From Bradyrhizobium pachyrhizi (lineage in GTDB: Bacteria; Pseudomonadota; Alphaproteobacteria; Rhizobiales; Xanthobacteraceae), in NCBI RefSeq assembly GCF_001189245.1, contig NZ_LFIQ01000039.1, forward strand, positions 99,281-163,280: DNA of 64,000 nucleotides. The letters are read 5' to 3'. Under the pieces are notes generated by a model. That model was not told the origin of the DNA. It was given only the letters and a program-made list of their open reading frames with translations, and did no database searches. Of this stretch, positions 1 to 8,982 are shown piece after piece; the first letter of the stretch is position 1, and each line of letters opens with the position of its first letter. The position numbers were made by a program, and so were the translations under genes.

Positions 1-128
1 TTTCGAAATGCGCGGCAGTGGCATGAGGCTTGCTGACATGGTGGTCGAGGCAAGATTCGACCTCGCTAACGAACGCGCCGGAACCACGACGCAAAGGCGA
101 TCGACGCCGGCATATGGGAGAATGAGAC

Positions 129-1937
129 ATGCTCACGAAGGCCCCGGACGGAAAGATCACCGCGCTGCTCGACGAGTTCAACGCCGCATTGTCGACGGGT
201 GACATCGAACGCGCGATCGCGCTGTTCCAGACCGATTGCTACTGGCGCGATCTGGTCACCTTCACCTGGAACATCAAAACCATGGAAGACAAGGATCAGA
301 TCCGCGACATGCTGAAGGCGCGGCTTGCGGACAGCAAACCATCGGGATGGCGCATTGCCGATGGCGAAGCTGCCAGCGAGGCCGGCGGCATCATCGAGAG
401 CTGGATCGAGTTCGAGACCGATGTCGCGCGCGGCTATGGTCACCTGCGCATGAAGGATGGACGCATCTGGACCTTGCTCACCACGATGGCCGAGCTCAAG
501 GGACATGAGGAGAAGTCGGGCTTTACCCGTCCGCTCGGCGCCAAGCACGGTCATGGCAAGGACCGCAAGAGCTGGCGCGAGGAACGCGACCAGGAAATCA
601 CCGAGCTTGGTCACGCAAAACAACCCTATGCGCTGATCATCGGCGGTGGGCAGGGCGGCATTGCGCTTGGCGCGCGGCTGCGGCAACTGAACGTGCCGAC
701 CATCATCATCGAGAAGAACGAACGCGCCGGCGATTCTTGGCGCAAGCGATACAAGTCGCTCTGCCTGCACGATCCGGTCTGGTACGACCATCTGCCTTAT
801 ATCGACTTCCCGAAAAACTGGCCTGTGTTCGCACCGAAGGACAAAATCGGCGACTGGCTGGAGATGTACACGAAGGTGATGGAGCTCAACTACTGGAGCT
901 CGACCACGGCGAAGTCGGCCAAGTATGACGAGAAAGCCGGGGAATGGACCGTCGTGGTCGAGCGCGACGGCAAGGAGATCACGCTCAAGCCGAAGCAGCT
1001 CGTGCTGGCGACCGGTATGTCGGGCAAGGCGAACTGGCCCACCTACAAGGGGCAGGACATCTTCAAGGGTGAGCAGCAGCATTCCTCGACCCACCCGGGG
1101 CCGGAGAAATATCGCGGCAGTAAGGTGGTGGTGATCGGCTCCAACAACTCCGCCCACGACATTTGCGCGGCGCTGTGGGAAGGTGGTGCCGACGTCACCA
1201 TGGTGCAGCGCTCATCAACGCATATCGTGAAGTCCGACACGCTGATGGATATCGGGCTCGGCACGCTTTATTCGGAGCAGGCGGTGGCGAGCGGGATGAC
1301 CACGCGCAAGGCCGATCTGATCTTCGCCTCGCTGCCCTACAAGATCATGCATGAATTCCAGATCCCGCTCTACGAGCAGATGCGCGAGCGCGACAAGGAT
1401 TTCTACGCCGCGCTGGAGAAAATCGGCTTCATGCATGACTGGGGCGACGACGGCTCCGGCCTGTTCATGAAGTACCTGCGCCGCGGCTCGGGCTATTACA
1501 TCGACGTCGGCGCCTGCGATCTCGTGATCGACGGTTCGATCAAGCTCAAGAGCGGCAAGGGCGCGGCGGTGCAGGAACTGACCGAGACCGGCGTCAGATT
1601 CGCTGACGGCACCGAACTCCCCGCGGATCTCGTCGTCTATGCCACCGGCTACGGCTCGATGAACGGTTGGGCCGCCGACCTGATCTCGAAGGACGTCGCC
1701 GACAAGGTCGGCAAGGTCTGGGGTCTTGGATCCGAGACCACCAAGGACCCCGGCCCGTGGGAGGGCGAGCAGCGCAACATGTGGAAGCCAACCCAGCAGC
1801 AAGCGCTGTGGTTCCACGGAGGCAACCTGCACCAGTCGCGGCATTACTCCCAATATCTGGCGCTGCAACTGAAGGCGCGGATGGAAGGCATCCCAACCCC
1901 GGTCTACGGCTTGCAGAAGGTTCATCACCTCGGTTGA
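129..1937 (+). CDS. NAD(P)/FAD-dependent monooxygenase with N-terminal NTF2-like domain
   Basis: A 602-residue flavoprotein monooxygenase. Residues about 10-130 look like an NTF2/SnoaL-type cone domain. The flavin monooxygenase part starts with the FAD-binding IIGGGQGG (about 170-177), followed by the FMO/Baeyer-Villiger type signature FxGxxxHxSxHPG (about 312-323), a second dinucleotide-binding VIGSNNSAHD (about 335-344) and the late YATGYG motif. Such enzymes use NAD(P)H and O2 to hydroxylate or insert oxygen into a substrate; the substrate cannot be read from the sequence. A purine-rich GAGAATGAGAC precedes the ATG. The gene stands alone and converges on a CBS-domain gene, with a hairpin between them. 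The family is confident, the reaction type less so. Confidence 0.85.
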   Translation: MLTKAPDGKITALLDEFNAALSTGDIERAIALFQTDCYWRDLVTFTWNIKTMEDKDQIRDMLKARLADSKPSGWRIADGEAASEAGGIIESWIEFETDVARGYGHLRMKDGRIWTLLTTMAELKGHEEKSGFTRPLGAKHGHGKDRKSWREERDQEITELGHAKQPYALIIGGGQGGIALGARLRQLNVPTIIIEKNERAGDSWRKRYKSLCLHDPVWYDHLPYIDFPKNWPVFAPKDKIGDWLEMYTKVMELNYWSSTTAKSAKYDEKAGEWTVVVERDGKEITLKPKQLVLATGMSGKANWPTYKGQDIFKGEQQHSSTHPGPEKYRGSKVVVIGSNNSAHDICAALWEGGADVTMVQRSSTHIVKSDTLMDIGLGTLYSEQAVASGMTTRKADLIFASLPYKIMHEFQIPLYEQMRERDKDFYAALEKIGFMHDWGDDGSGLFMKYLRRGSGYYIDVGACDLVIDGSIKLKSGKGAAVQELTETGVRFADGTELPADLVVYATGYGSMNGWAADLISKDVADKVGKVWGLGSETTKDPGPWEGEQRNMWKPTQQQALWFHGGNLHQSRHYSQYLALQLKARMEGIPTPVYGLQKVHHLG

Positions 1938-1960
1938 TCGACCGGGCAATAACGAGATGT

Positions 1961-1987
1961 CGGGCGGATCGTCGTGCGATCCGCCCG
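1961..1987. terminator. Hairpin between two convergent genes
   Basis: Perfect 11-bp inverted repeat, CGGGCGGATCG and CGATCCGCCCG, with a 5-nt loop. It starts 24 nt after the monooxygenase stop and ends 8 nt before the stop of the opposing CBS gene. There is no long T-run on either side, so use as a bidirectional terminator is inferred from position and stem stability. Confidence 0.5.
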
Positions 1988-1995
1988 GCCTCGCC

Positions 1996-2415
1996 TCAAT
2001 GATGAGCCGACACGCTCTTCACGCATTGAGACAAGAGATCATCACCGGCAAAGTGGCCCACATCGCCCAGGCTGATCATGCCAACCATCCGCTTGCTCTT
2101 GTTGATCACCGGCAGTCTGCGGATCTTCAGCGTTTCCATGTGATGTATAGCTTTCGTCAGATCGTCGTCTTCCCGGCAGCAGTGTATGCCTTCCGTCATC
2201 ACATCCCGCGCCGTGGTGCGCGCAGAGTTGAAGTCCTTGCTCGCGAGACCTTTGCAGACGAGGTCGCGATCCGTCACCATCCCGATCAGACGATCGTCTT
2301 GCCCGATCGGAATGCAGCCGATGTCGTGCCCTTGCATCAATTTCGCGATTTCGGTGATTGGGGTGTCGGGGCTTACCCAATCGACGCCCTTGTGCATCAC
2401 GTCCTTGACTTTCAT
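1996..2415 (-). CDS. CBS-domain pair protein
   Basis: About 139 residues made of two CBS motifs. The first follows MKVKDVMHKGVDWVSPDT and the second follows RDVMTEGIHCCREDDDL; both contain the IGMVTDRDL/VGMISLGD-type strand-helix units. Stand-alone CBS pairs usually bind adenosine nucleotides and act as energy-sensing modules. The open frame extends upstream, but the internal ATG at 2415 is preceded by GGGAGGTCCTCC, a strong ribosome-binding site, so the shorter start is used. The gene is probably monocistronic; a YbaK-family gene lies upstream across a repeat-bearing spacer. Partner protein unknown. Confidence 0.85.
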   Translation of the reverse strand: MKVKDVMHKGVDWVSPDTPITEIAKLMQGHDIGCIPIGQDDRLIGMVTDRDLVCKGLASKDFNSARTTARDVMTEGIHCCREDDDLTKAIHHMETLKIRRLPVINKSKRMVGMISLGDVGHFAGDDLLSQCVKSVSAHH

Positions 2416-2499
2416 GGAGGACCTCCCGTCCAAGGCAGCAGCCCCCTCGCTCGCAACTATACAGCAGAGCTGGCGCGACTGCATGCGTGCTGCGCCTTA

Positions 2500-2635
2500 A
2501 GGCGCGGTGAAACCGGGTCGAAGCGTCATCGCGCTAGAGCCCCTTGCTTGAGCATGATCTCCGCGCAAGCGCGTTCCTCCCTTGTCTCGGGAGAGAGCCG
2601 CTTCGCACCTTTCCGGATCATGCTCCGGTCGGGGC
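2500..2635. repeat. Dispersed intergenic repeat, family A copy 1
   Basis: Contains the blocks GTCATCGCGCT, GAGCATGATC and CCGCTTCGCACCTTTCCGGATCA. These recur near 21.8 kb, 26.0 kb and 56.9 kb, always between genes. Related blocks in opposite orientation within one copy can fold into a stem. It fills most of the spacer between the CBS and YbaK genes. Confidence 0.6.
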
Positions 2636-2667
2636 GCACCGATAGACGGTCCCGCTGTCACGCCGCC

Positions 2668-3138
2668 TCAGTCGTGCGCACTGAAGCTGCCATGCAGGGA
2701 ACCGGCGGTCAGGCGTGCGAATTGCGCACGACCGAGATGAAGCAACGTCTCATGATCGCCAGCTTCGATATAGATCTCGGGCTGCATCCGGATGCTGTCA
2801 TCAACGATAACGTCGAGCCCGTAGCAGCTGCCGGCGGCGGGAACCGCCCCGTGCGCACAGTCCGCGAACAGCCGATCGATCTCGCCTTCAGCGGCCATGG
2901 CGATATCGTCACCGAATCTCGCCCTGAGATCCGCCAGCCTGAGGTGATGCGATGCCGGCAGCACGGCGAGCAGGTACCCGTCGTTGCGGCGCAGCACAAT
3001 GGCCTTGGCCAAGCGATCGCCCGAGACGTGACAAGCCTGGGCGGTAAGGGCGGACGACATCGTCAGTACGTGCGGGATTTCGTCGTACTCGATGTTTTCT
3101 GCAGCAAGGTAGTTGTGCAGTCTGGGAGAAATGGTCAT
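2668..3138 (-). CDS. YbaK/aminoacyl-tRNA deacylase-family protein
   Basis: About 156 residues matching the YbaK/ProX editing domain: an N-terminal LHNYLAAENIEYDEIPH segment, then the core with GDRLAKAIVLR holding the conserved lysine, and a later GSCYGLDVIVDDSI stretch. Family members hydrolyse mischarged aminoacyl-tRNAs in trans; which tRNA is edited here cannot be told. The ATG at 3138 is chosen because GGAGGTGATGCC lies directly upstream; the longer frame would add an unconserved N-terminus. It shares strand with the CBS gene but is separated from it by a repeat. Confidence 0.8.
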   Translation of the reverse strand: MTISPRLHNYLAAENIEYDEIPHVLTMSSALTAQACHVSGDRLAKAIVLRRNDGYLLAVLPASHHLRLADLRARFGDDIAMAAEGEIDRLFADCAHGAVPAAGSCYGLDVIVDDSIRMQPEIYIEAGDHETLLHLGRAQFARLTAGSLHGSFSAHD

Positions 3139-3258
3139 GGCATCACCTCCGGTGCGACATGCAACCATCCACCGTGGTCCTGCCCGCCGCACGATGAGCG
3201 GCTGCGTGGTTCTCAAGACAGAACATAGGTCTTGTCGCAGGACACTGCAATTCGATCC

Positions 3259-4071
3259 CTAACGGGGGCGCCGCGCCAGGTTCAAGTTCCGGGCCTTGTC
3301 CAGATTGCGGGCCTCGGCCAGCGTGGCCGCGCTCGGCAACAGAGCCGACGCAAGGTCGGCCTCGGTGAAATCTGCGCCGGCGACATTAGCGTCGGATAGG
3401 TCGGCTCCCGCAAGGTCAGCTCTGTGGAGGCTGCAGTTCGCCAAATTGGCGTTCTGCAGTTGCGCGAATTCGAGATCGGCGCGCGAGAGATTGGCGCCGC
3501 TTAGATCCGCGTTCCGCAGATCGGCGGATTTGAGCACGCCACGCATCAGGCCCATCGATTGGTTGCGCATATCAGCGCTCAGATCGGCGCCCGCAAGCCT
3601 GGCCCCGATCAGGGTGGCGCCGGAAAGATCGGCGGTTATCCGAGCGCCGCTCAAGTCGGCGCCGCCAAGCCTGGCACGCTGCATCTGCGTGCCGAGCAGC
3701 GATGCCTTGACGAGGGACGCCCCGGTCAAGTCTGCGTCGATTAGCCAAGCCTGGTTCAAGATAGCCCGATCGAAGCGGGCGCCTTTCAGATTGGTCCGGT
3801 TGAGCTTTACGAGATGAAGGTTGCCGCCGGTGAAGTCGAGGCCCGAGAGATCGAGGTGCGACAGTCGCTTTCCATCCAAATCCGCAGCGCGTCCGTCCCC
3901 TTGAGGGACCGACTTGAGGAGCGCGTCGACCTCGGCGCGCGTCATCTCCGACGTCGTCATTTCCGGACTGTTGAGGTCGACACTCCGCAGCATGTCCTGC
4001 GACACGGCGTCAGTCGGATCAACCAGGAGCGCCGCTATCGACACAAAGGCAAATGCGAGACGAAACGACAT
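3259..4071 (-). CDS. Secreted pentapeptide-repeat protein
   Basis: A 270-residue protein with a signal peptide (hydrophobic AFAFVSIAALLV near the N-terminus, probable cleavage after residue 25) followed from about residue 60 by many A(D/N)LxX pentapeptide repeats such as ADLSG, ANLSR, ADLAG and ANLAN. These repeats fold into a right-handed quadrilateral beta-helix. A few relatives protect DNA gyrase, but a signal peptide makes an exported or periplasmic structural role more likely here. It is a single gene with no obvious partners. Confidence 0.85.
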   Translation of the reverse strand: MSFRLAFAFVSIAALLVDPTDAVSQDMLRSVDLNSPEMTTSEMTRAEVDALLKSVPQGDGRAADLDGKRLSHLDLSGLDFTGGNLHLVKLNRTNLKGARFDRAILNQAWLIDADLTGASLVKASLLGTQMQRARLGGADLSGARITADLSGATLIGARLAGADLSADMRNQSMGLMRGVLKSADLRNADLSGANLSRADLEFAQLQNANLANCSLHRADLAGADLSDANVAGADFTEADLASALLPSAATLAEARNLDKARNLNLARRPR

Positions 4072-4356
4072 CGCCGTCTCTCCGCCGCTCAGTAACCCGG
4101 TATCGTCTCTTGCATTCTCCGGGTTGGCCGCGCCGTCAGGTTAGCTGGCCGGCTCCGGCCTATGCCAGAGTATGAAACCGGATATCGATCCTGGCAATGC
4201 CAGTGCCGCGTCCGAGGGAGGCTGCCCGCAAGCGCAAAGTGCCAGATTTCGGTCCGAAGAGGCGCGACAGGAAGAACGATCCGCCGCTCGTCGCCGACGG
4301 CGCGACGCGGCATCTGCTCGGCGATAGCTCTCACGACGATGCCTACATAACGAGAC
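4072..4356. other. Intergenic spacer without recognised content
   Basis: About 285 bases between the pentapeptide-repeat gene and the CoA-transferase gene. Short frames occur on both strands but none has a convincing ribosome-binding site or recognisable protein, and I see no strong hairpin. Confidence 0.4.
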
Positions 4357-5595
4357 TCACAGGGGCGGGCGCACGAACGTCCGTCCAAAGTCGCCGAACG
4401 CGCCCTCGTCGGCAAATCTCCCGAGCTGATCGTCGCTCCAGCCGAGCCATTCCGCAAACACCTCGCGCGTGTGTTCGCCGAGCATTGGCGGCGGCGTGGA
4501 AGGTGGCGGCGGGACGTCGCCGAATCGCGTCGGCCTCGCGATGAACTTCACATCTCCCGCGGCCGGATGGCCGATGGTCTGGACCATTCCGCGCTGCGTG
4601 AGCTGAGGCGTTTCGCAGACCTCGCCGACCGACTTGATCGCGCCGCACGGAATGCCTGCCACACCGAGCGCCTGCAGCCAGTCGGCGCGACTCCTCCGCG
4701 CGAAGATCGGCGAAAGGATCGCGACGAGCTCATTGCGGCTCGCCGCGCGCTTCGGGGCGGTGGCGAAGCGCACGTCTTCGCGCAACTCCGGACGGTCGAT
4801 GACGCCGCAAAACGCCGCCCAGAACTTGTCGTTCGCGACCCCGACATTGATCCAGCCGTCACTCGCCTCGAACGGTTCATACGGGCTGATGGTCGGATGA
4901 ACATTGCCGCGGCGCTTCGGGCTTTGTCCCGAGGCGAAGTACATGCCGGCGTTGAAGGTCAGCAGCGATGCCATGGCGTCGAGCATGGAGACGTCGACCC
5001 GGCCGCCCTCGCCGGTGCGGCTCTTGCGCATCAGGGCAGCCAGCACCGAATGCGACGCATAGAGGCCCGTGACGAGGTCGGCGATCGACGTGCCGACCTT
5101 GGTCGGCGGCCCATCCGGATCGCCGGTAATGTGCATCACGCCGGATTCGCCCTGCAGGATGAGATCGTAGCCAGGGCGCGCGGCGTCGGCGCCGGTGCGG
5201 CCGAACCCCGAGATGCTGCACAGGATGATGTCGCCCTTGCGGGCCCTCAGCGCGTCGAAGCCGAGCCCCCATTTGTCCAAGGTACCGGGGCGGAAGTTCT
5301 CGATAACGACGTCGGCGACGGATGCAAGATCGAGCACCGCGTCGCGCCCGGCCGGCGACTTCAGATCGATAGCACAACTTCGCTTGTTGCGGTTCACCGA
5401 CAGGAAATACGCACTCTCGCCGCCGATGAACGGGGGGCCGTAACGGCGGCTTTCGTCGCCCTGTCGCGGATCCTCGATCTTGACGATGTCGGCGCCGAGA
5501 TCGCCGAGCTGCATCGTGGCAAACGGGCCGGAGACCACCCGGCAGAGGTCGAGGACCCTGATGCCCGACAGCGGCTCGCGATCAGACGATCGCAT
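4357..5595 (-). CDS. CaiB/BaiF family CoA-transferase
   Basis: A 412-residue class III CoA-transferase. It starts with the typical LSGIRVLDLCRVVSGPFATMQLGDLGADIVKIE segment, followed by NRNKRSCAIDLKSPAGR, ENFRPGTLDKWGL and the catalytic region ARPGYDLILQGESG, whose Asp is the expected nucleophile. The enzymes move CoA between carboxylic acids; the acid used here is unknown. The start codon lies inside the last 14 bases of the dehalogenase-like gene upstream, so the two are translationally coupled. That suggests the CoA-transferase activates, or recycles CoA from, the same organic acid pathway. Confidence 0.9.
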   Translation of the reverse strand: MRSSDREPLSGIRVLDLCRVVSGPFATMQLGDLGADIVKIEDPRQGDESRRYGPPFIGGESAYFLSVNRNKRSCAIDLKSPAGRDAVLDLASVADVVIENFRPGTLDKWGLGFDALRARKGDIILCSISGFGRTGADAARPGYDLILQGESGVMHITGDPDGPPTKVGTSIADLVTGLYASHSVLAALMRKSRTGEGGRVDVSMLDAMASLLTFNAGMYFASGQSPKRRGNVHPTISPYEPFEASDGWINVGVANDKFWAAFCGVIDRPELREDVRFATAPKRAASRNELVAILSPIFARRSRADWLQALGVAGIPCGAIKSVGEVCETPQLTQRGMVQTIGHPAAGDVKFIARPTRFGDVPPPPSTPPPMLGEHTREVFAEWLGWSDDQLGRFADEGAFGDFGRTFVRPPL

Positions 5596-6283
5596 CGGCG
5601 AGGTCCTTCATCGACGGCACCAGGATGTCGGGCTGATGCGGCGTGATGCCGAACGGGCGGCTGCGCCGGTCGATGAAGGCCGTCCGCATGCCGGCGGACT
5701 TGGCGCCGATGCAGTCGAAGGCATGATTGGCCACGAACAGCACCTGCGCCGGCTGCACGCCCATGATCTCGGCCGCTTTCGTATAGGTCGCGACATGCGG
5801 CTTGAACGAATTGGCCTCCGCCACCGAGATCACCCGATCGAACGGGACCTTGTGGTATTGCTTCGCGGTCTCGAGCATGTCGGGATCGCCGTTCGAGAGC
5901 ACGACGAGCTTGTACTTGCGCTGCAGCTGTGCGAGTGCGTCCGGCACCTCCGGAAACGGCACCAGCTTCTCGATCTCGCCCACGAGGTAGCGCACATCGT
6001 CCATCGTGTAATCGATCTTGGCGCGGTCCATGACGTGGGCAACCGCGCGGTGCCCGATCTCGCGATAGGGCGTGTGCTCGCGATGCAGCAGCGCATCGAT
6101 CATCGAGTTCTCGAAATGCGTGCGACGCCACCACGTGACGAAGGAGTTCGGATCGCCCTTCCAGCCCTTCTTCGCGAGGAAGGGCGCCGCGATCCTGGTC
6201 AGGCCGCCCTGCATGTCGACGACCGTGCCGTACTGGTCGAACATGCAGATCTTCACGTCACGCTTGATCGTCTCAAAGCTCAT
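5582..6283 (-). CDS. Type II haloacid dehalogenase-like HAD hydrolase
   Basis: A 233-residue HAD-superfamily enzyme. The nucleophile motif is FDQYGT near residue 16, close to the FDAYGT of L-2-haloacid dehalogenases. Motif II is VVLSNG, the conserved lysine is in NSFKPH, and the acidic motif is ANHAFDCIGAKSAG, which keeps the Asn and Asp of the dehalogenase active site but replaces the usual Ser. Likely reactions are dehalogenation of a 2-haloacid or phosphate ester hydrolysis. First gene of a two-gene operon with the CoA-transferase; divergent from a LysR-type regulator gene that probably controls it. Confidence 0.85.
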   Translation of the reverse strand: MSFETIKRDVKICMFDQYGTVVDMQGGLTRIAAPFLAKKGWKGDPNSFVTWWRRTHFENSMIDALLHREHTPYREIGHRAVAHVMDRAKIDYTMDDVRYLVGEIEKLVPFPEVPDALAQLQRKYKLVVLSNGDPDMLETAKQYHKVPFDRVISVAEANSFKPHVATYTKAAEIMGVQPAQVLFVANHAFDCIGAKSAGMRTAFIDRRSRPFGITPHQPDILVPSMKDLADAIV

Positions 6284-6357
6284 TGATGCCTCCTTGGTCC
6301 TGATCGATTGATACGCGCTGCACCATCATGGATGAAATGGATTTGTTATCTCTCGTC

Positions 6358-6372
6358 ATTCACGATATGAAT
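6358..6372. promoter_or_regulatory. LysR-type operator (T-N11-A palindrome)
   Basis: ATTCA-CGATA-TGAAT is a perfect 5-bp inverted repeat with the T-N11-A spacing of LysR-type binding boxes. It lies in the 94-base divergent spacer, 5 bases before the regulator start and about 75 bases before the dehalogenase start, as expected for autoregulation plus control of the divergent operon. Confidence 0.6.
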
Positions 6373-6377
6373 AATTG

Positions 6378-7280
6378 ATGAACCTTCGATCCATCGACCT
6401 CAATCTGCTCGTCGCGCTGGACGCACTGCTGACCGAGCGTCACGTCACCAAGGCGGCAGACCGCGTCGGTCTCAGCCAACCCGCGATGAGCAATGCGCTC
6501 AACCGGTTGCGCGCGATGTTCAAGGACGAGCTCCTGGTGCGGACCACGACGGGGATGAAGCCCACACCCCGCGCCACCGAACTGGCGGAGCCGCTGCGCC
6601 AGGTTCTGCGCCAGGTCGAGCGCGTGATGGCGAGCGATGCCGGCTTCGATCCAGACAAGACGGAACGCACCTTCACGATCAGGATGTCGGACATTCTTGC
6701 GTGCCTGCTGCTGCCGCGACTCGCCGCAGCGCGGCCGCCGGAGGGCCGAATTTCCTACAACACGATCCATCTGCCGCCTTCGCTTACGATCGATGCGCTG
6801 GAGCGGGACGAGATCGACGTCGCGGTGAGCATGGGGCTCGAACATTCCGCATCGATCCGTTCCGAGACGCTGCTCCGCGACCGCATGGTCTGCCTGATGC
6901 GACGCGGGCACCAGATCAAGCGCGCACGGCTGACCTTCGAGCGCTTCATCGCGCAGGAGCACATGAAGGTCTCGATGAGCCCGACCGATCTTCGCTTCGT
7001 CGACGACGTGCTCGCCGAACGCGGCCATCGAAGACGCATCGCCCTGAACGTGCCGCATTGGCTGGTCGTGCCCCATGTCTTGAAGAAGACCGATCTGCTC
7101 GCGGTGATGCCGAGGCACCTCGCAACCGTGCTGATGGACGACGGTCTGAGGATGGAGGAACTGCCGTTCGAGTCCGCGCCGTTCGACTGGATGTTGTACT
7201 GGCACCGCAGATACGATCAGAGCAATGCCAACGGCTGGCTCCGCGACCGGATCAGAGCAGCGTGCTCCGACCTGAACTAG
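6378..7280 (+). CDS. LysR-family transcriptional regulator
   Basis: About 300 residues. The N-terminal winged helix (LRSIDLNLLVALDALLTERHVTKAADRVGLSQPAMSNALNRLR) is typical of the NodD/NahR/PcaQ-like branch, and the rest is a periplasmic-binding-fold effector domain. The ATG at 6378 is preferred over the TTG one codon upstream. It is divergent from the dehalogenase and CoA-transferase pair and convergent, with a 4-base stop overlap, on an MFS transporter gene. The likely target is the divergent operon; the inducer is unknown. Confidence 0.9.
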   Translation: MNLRSIDLNLLVALDALLTERHVTKAADRVGLSQPAMSNALNRLRAMFKDELLVRTTTGMKPTPRATELAEPLRQVLRQVERVMASDAGFDPDKTERTFTIRMSDILACLLLPRLAAARPPEGRISYNTIHLPPSLTIDALERDEIDVAVSMGLEHSASIRSETLLRDRMVCLMRRGHQIKRARLTFERFIAQEHMKVSMSPTDLRFVDDVLAERGHRRRIALNVPHWLVVPHVLKKTDLLAVMPRHLATVLMDDGLRMEELPFESAPFDWMLYWHRRYDQSNANGWLRDRIRAACSDLN

Positions 7281-8686
7281 GCGCCGAGGTCCGCCGGCCT
7301 CCGCGCCATCGACGACCGCCCTCCCGCCTCGGCGTCCGTGACCGCCGACGCGTCCTCGAGAGATCGTCCCTTGGTCTCGAAACCGAACACGAGGAAGACC
7401 ACGGCCTGGAAGACGAGGATGCCGGCCAAGGTCGTCAGCACGCCGGTCAGCCCCTGCCAGGCGAAGATCGCAACCACGACGTATTGAACCAGCGCGGTCG
7501 CGATGCGTCCGGAGGTGGCGCAGATCGCCGTGCCGCGAAGCCGATACCGCGTTGGAAACAGTTCGGGGACGTGCATCGCGAACCCGGTCGCCAGCATCAC
7601 GTAGATCGCCGTGATCAGCAGGAAGCCCACGGCCGCGAGCGCAACACCATCCGGCATGTATGGATAGGCGATACCGAGCGCCGCGGCCGCAATCGACGAG
7701 CAGACGATCGACAGCCTGCGTCCGAGCCGGTCCGCCAGCACGAGCCCGATCAGCGATCCGACCGGGCCGCCCAGCGCCATCACGGTGGTGTAGCCCAGCG
7801 AGGAAACCACGCTGTGGCCGCCCTTGACCATGAAGGTCGGCAGCCAGCCGATGAACCCGTAGAGGCTGAAGCCGACGACGATGTGCAACAGGCTGCCGAG
7901 CAGCGTGCGCGCGAGATAGGGCGGCTGGAACAGACGCCAGACCGCGCCCGGAGACTCCTGCGCCGGCGCGCGGGCAGCGACGGCAGGCAGTTTCGCCTTG
8001 CGCGCGGCCTCGGCTTCGATCGCCGACAGGATCTTCTCGGCTTCATCGGCACGTCCGTTGGCGGCGAGCCAGCGCGGCGATTCCGGCATCGACTTGCGCA
8101 GAATCCAGACGACCATCGCAAGACAACCGACAAGGCCGAACATGTAGCGCCATCCAAGCGTCGGGATCACCCACAGGCCGACCATCGACGAGACGAACAG
8201 CGAGAAATTGGTGATCACGGCCAGCAGCCCGATCCAGCGCCCACGCGAGGAAGCCGGCACGAATTCCGTCAAGGTCGCATAGCCGACCACGATCTCCGCG
8301 CCGAGGCCAATGCCGATGATGAAACGCAGGCCGATCAGGACGATCATGTTCGGCGCGAAGGCCGCGGCGATCGAGGCGAGGCCAAAGATCGCGAGGTTCA
8401 TCTGGTAAGAGAAGCGGCGGCCGAAGCGGTCACCGAGGATGCCGGAACACCACGCGCCGATCGTCATCCCGACGAAGGTCGCGGAGACGAATGCGGCGTT
8501 GAGCTCGAGTGTCGACCATCCTTCCTTCAGCACGGCGCCCAGCACGCCGCCGGCCAGATAGATATCGAACGCGTCGAGGAACATGCCGGCCCCGATCAGG
8601 GCCAGGATGCGCCAGTGGAATCCGCAGATCGGCAGCCTGTCGAGGCGCGCGCCCGCGTTGATGTCGATGTCGGCGGATCGCGCCAT
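7277..8686 (-). CDS. MFS transporter, AAHS/sugar-porter-like
   Basis: About 469 residues with twelve predicted membrane helices. The DAFDIYLAGGVLG segment in helix 1, GDRFGRRFSYQ between helices 2 and 3 and PESPRWLAANGRADEAEKIL before the central loop place it with aromatic-acid and sugar/acid symporters. It probably imports an organic acid by proton symport. The ATG at 8686 follows GGGAGGTTTGGT; the longer frame has no such site. Being next to the LysR, dehalogenase and CoA-transferase genes it may feed that pathway, but it is transcribed from its own promoter. Confidence 0.85.
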   Translation of the reverse strand: MARSADIDINAGARLDRLPICGFHWRILALIGAGMFLDAFDIYLAGGVLGAVLKEGWSTLELNAAFVSATFVGMTIGAWCSGILGDRFGRRFSYQMNLAIFGLASIAAAFAPNMIVLIGLRFIIGIGLGAEIVVGYATLTEFVPASSRGRWIGLLAVITNFSLFVSSMVGLWVIPTLGWRYMFGLVGCLAMVVWILRKSMPESPRWLAANGRADEAEKILSAIEAEAARKAKLPAVAARAPAQESPGAVWRLFQPPYLARTLLGSLLHIVVGFSLYGFIGWLPTFMVKGGHSVVSSLGYTTVMALGGPVGSLIGLVLADRLGRRLSIVCSSIAAAALGIAYPYMPDGVALAAVGFLLITAIYVMLATGFAMHVPELFPTRYRLRGTAICATSGRIATALVQYVVVAIFAWQGLTGVLTTLAGILVFQAVVFLVFGFETKGRSLEDASAVTDAEAGGRSSMARRPADLGA

Positions 8687-8982
8687 ACCAAACCTCCCTG
8701 CCCGGCCTTTGGCAGCCGGATGCTCCGTCACCGATTGATGACGCGCAGGGGGTCGTCGTCCAATTCAAATCGAAAATTCGACTATTTGGCGCGGTGATGA
8801 AGCTGACGAGACCGCATGATCGCGTTCCATCCTGACACCGGGCTGACGTGCATTCGCCGTCGTTAACGATCCCGCCGTCGCGCGATCTCGAAATCACGGT
8901 GTCAGCACAAACATTCACAACGGGTTCATGTCGCCGCCACTATTCGACTCCAACGCTGGGGGAGAAGATTGGAGTATGTGCC

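Noticed and set aside
1957..3228. 423-codon plus-strand frame
   Set aside because: Runs antisense across the CBS and YbaK genes and an intergenic repeat; no protein family is recognisable.
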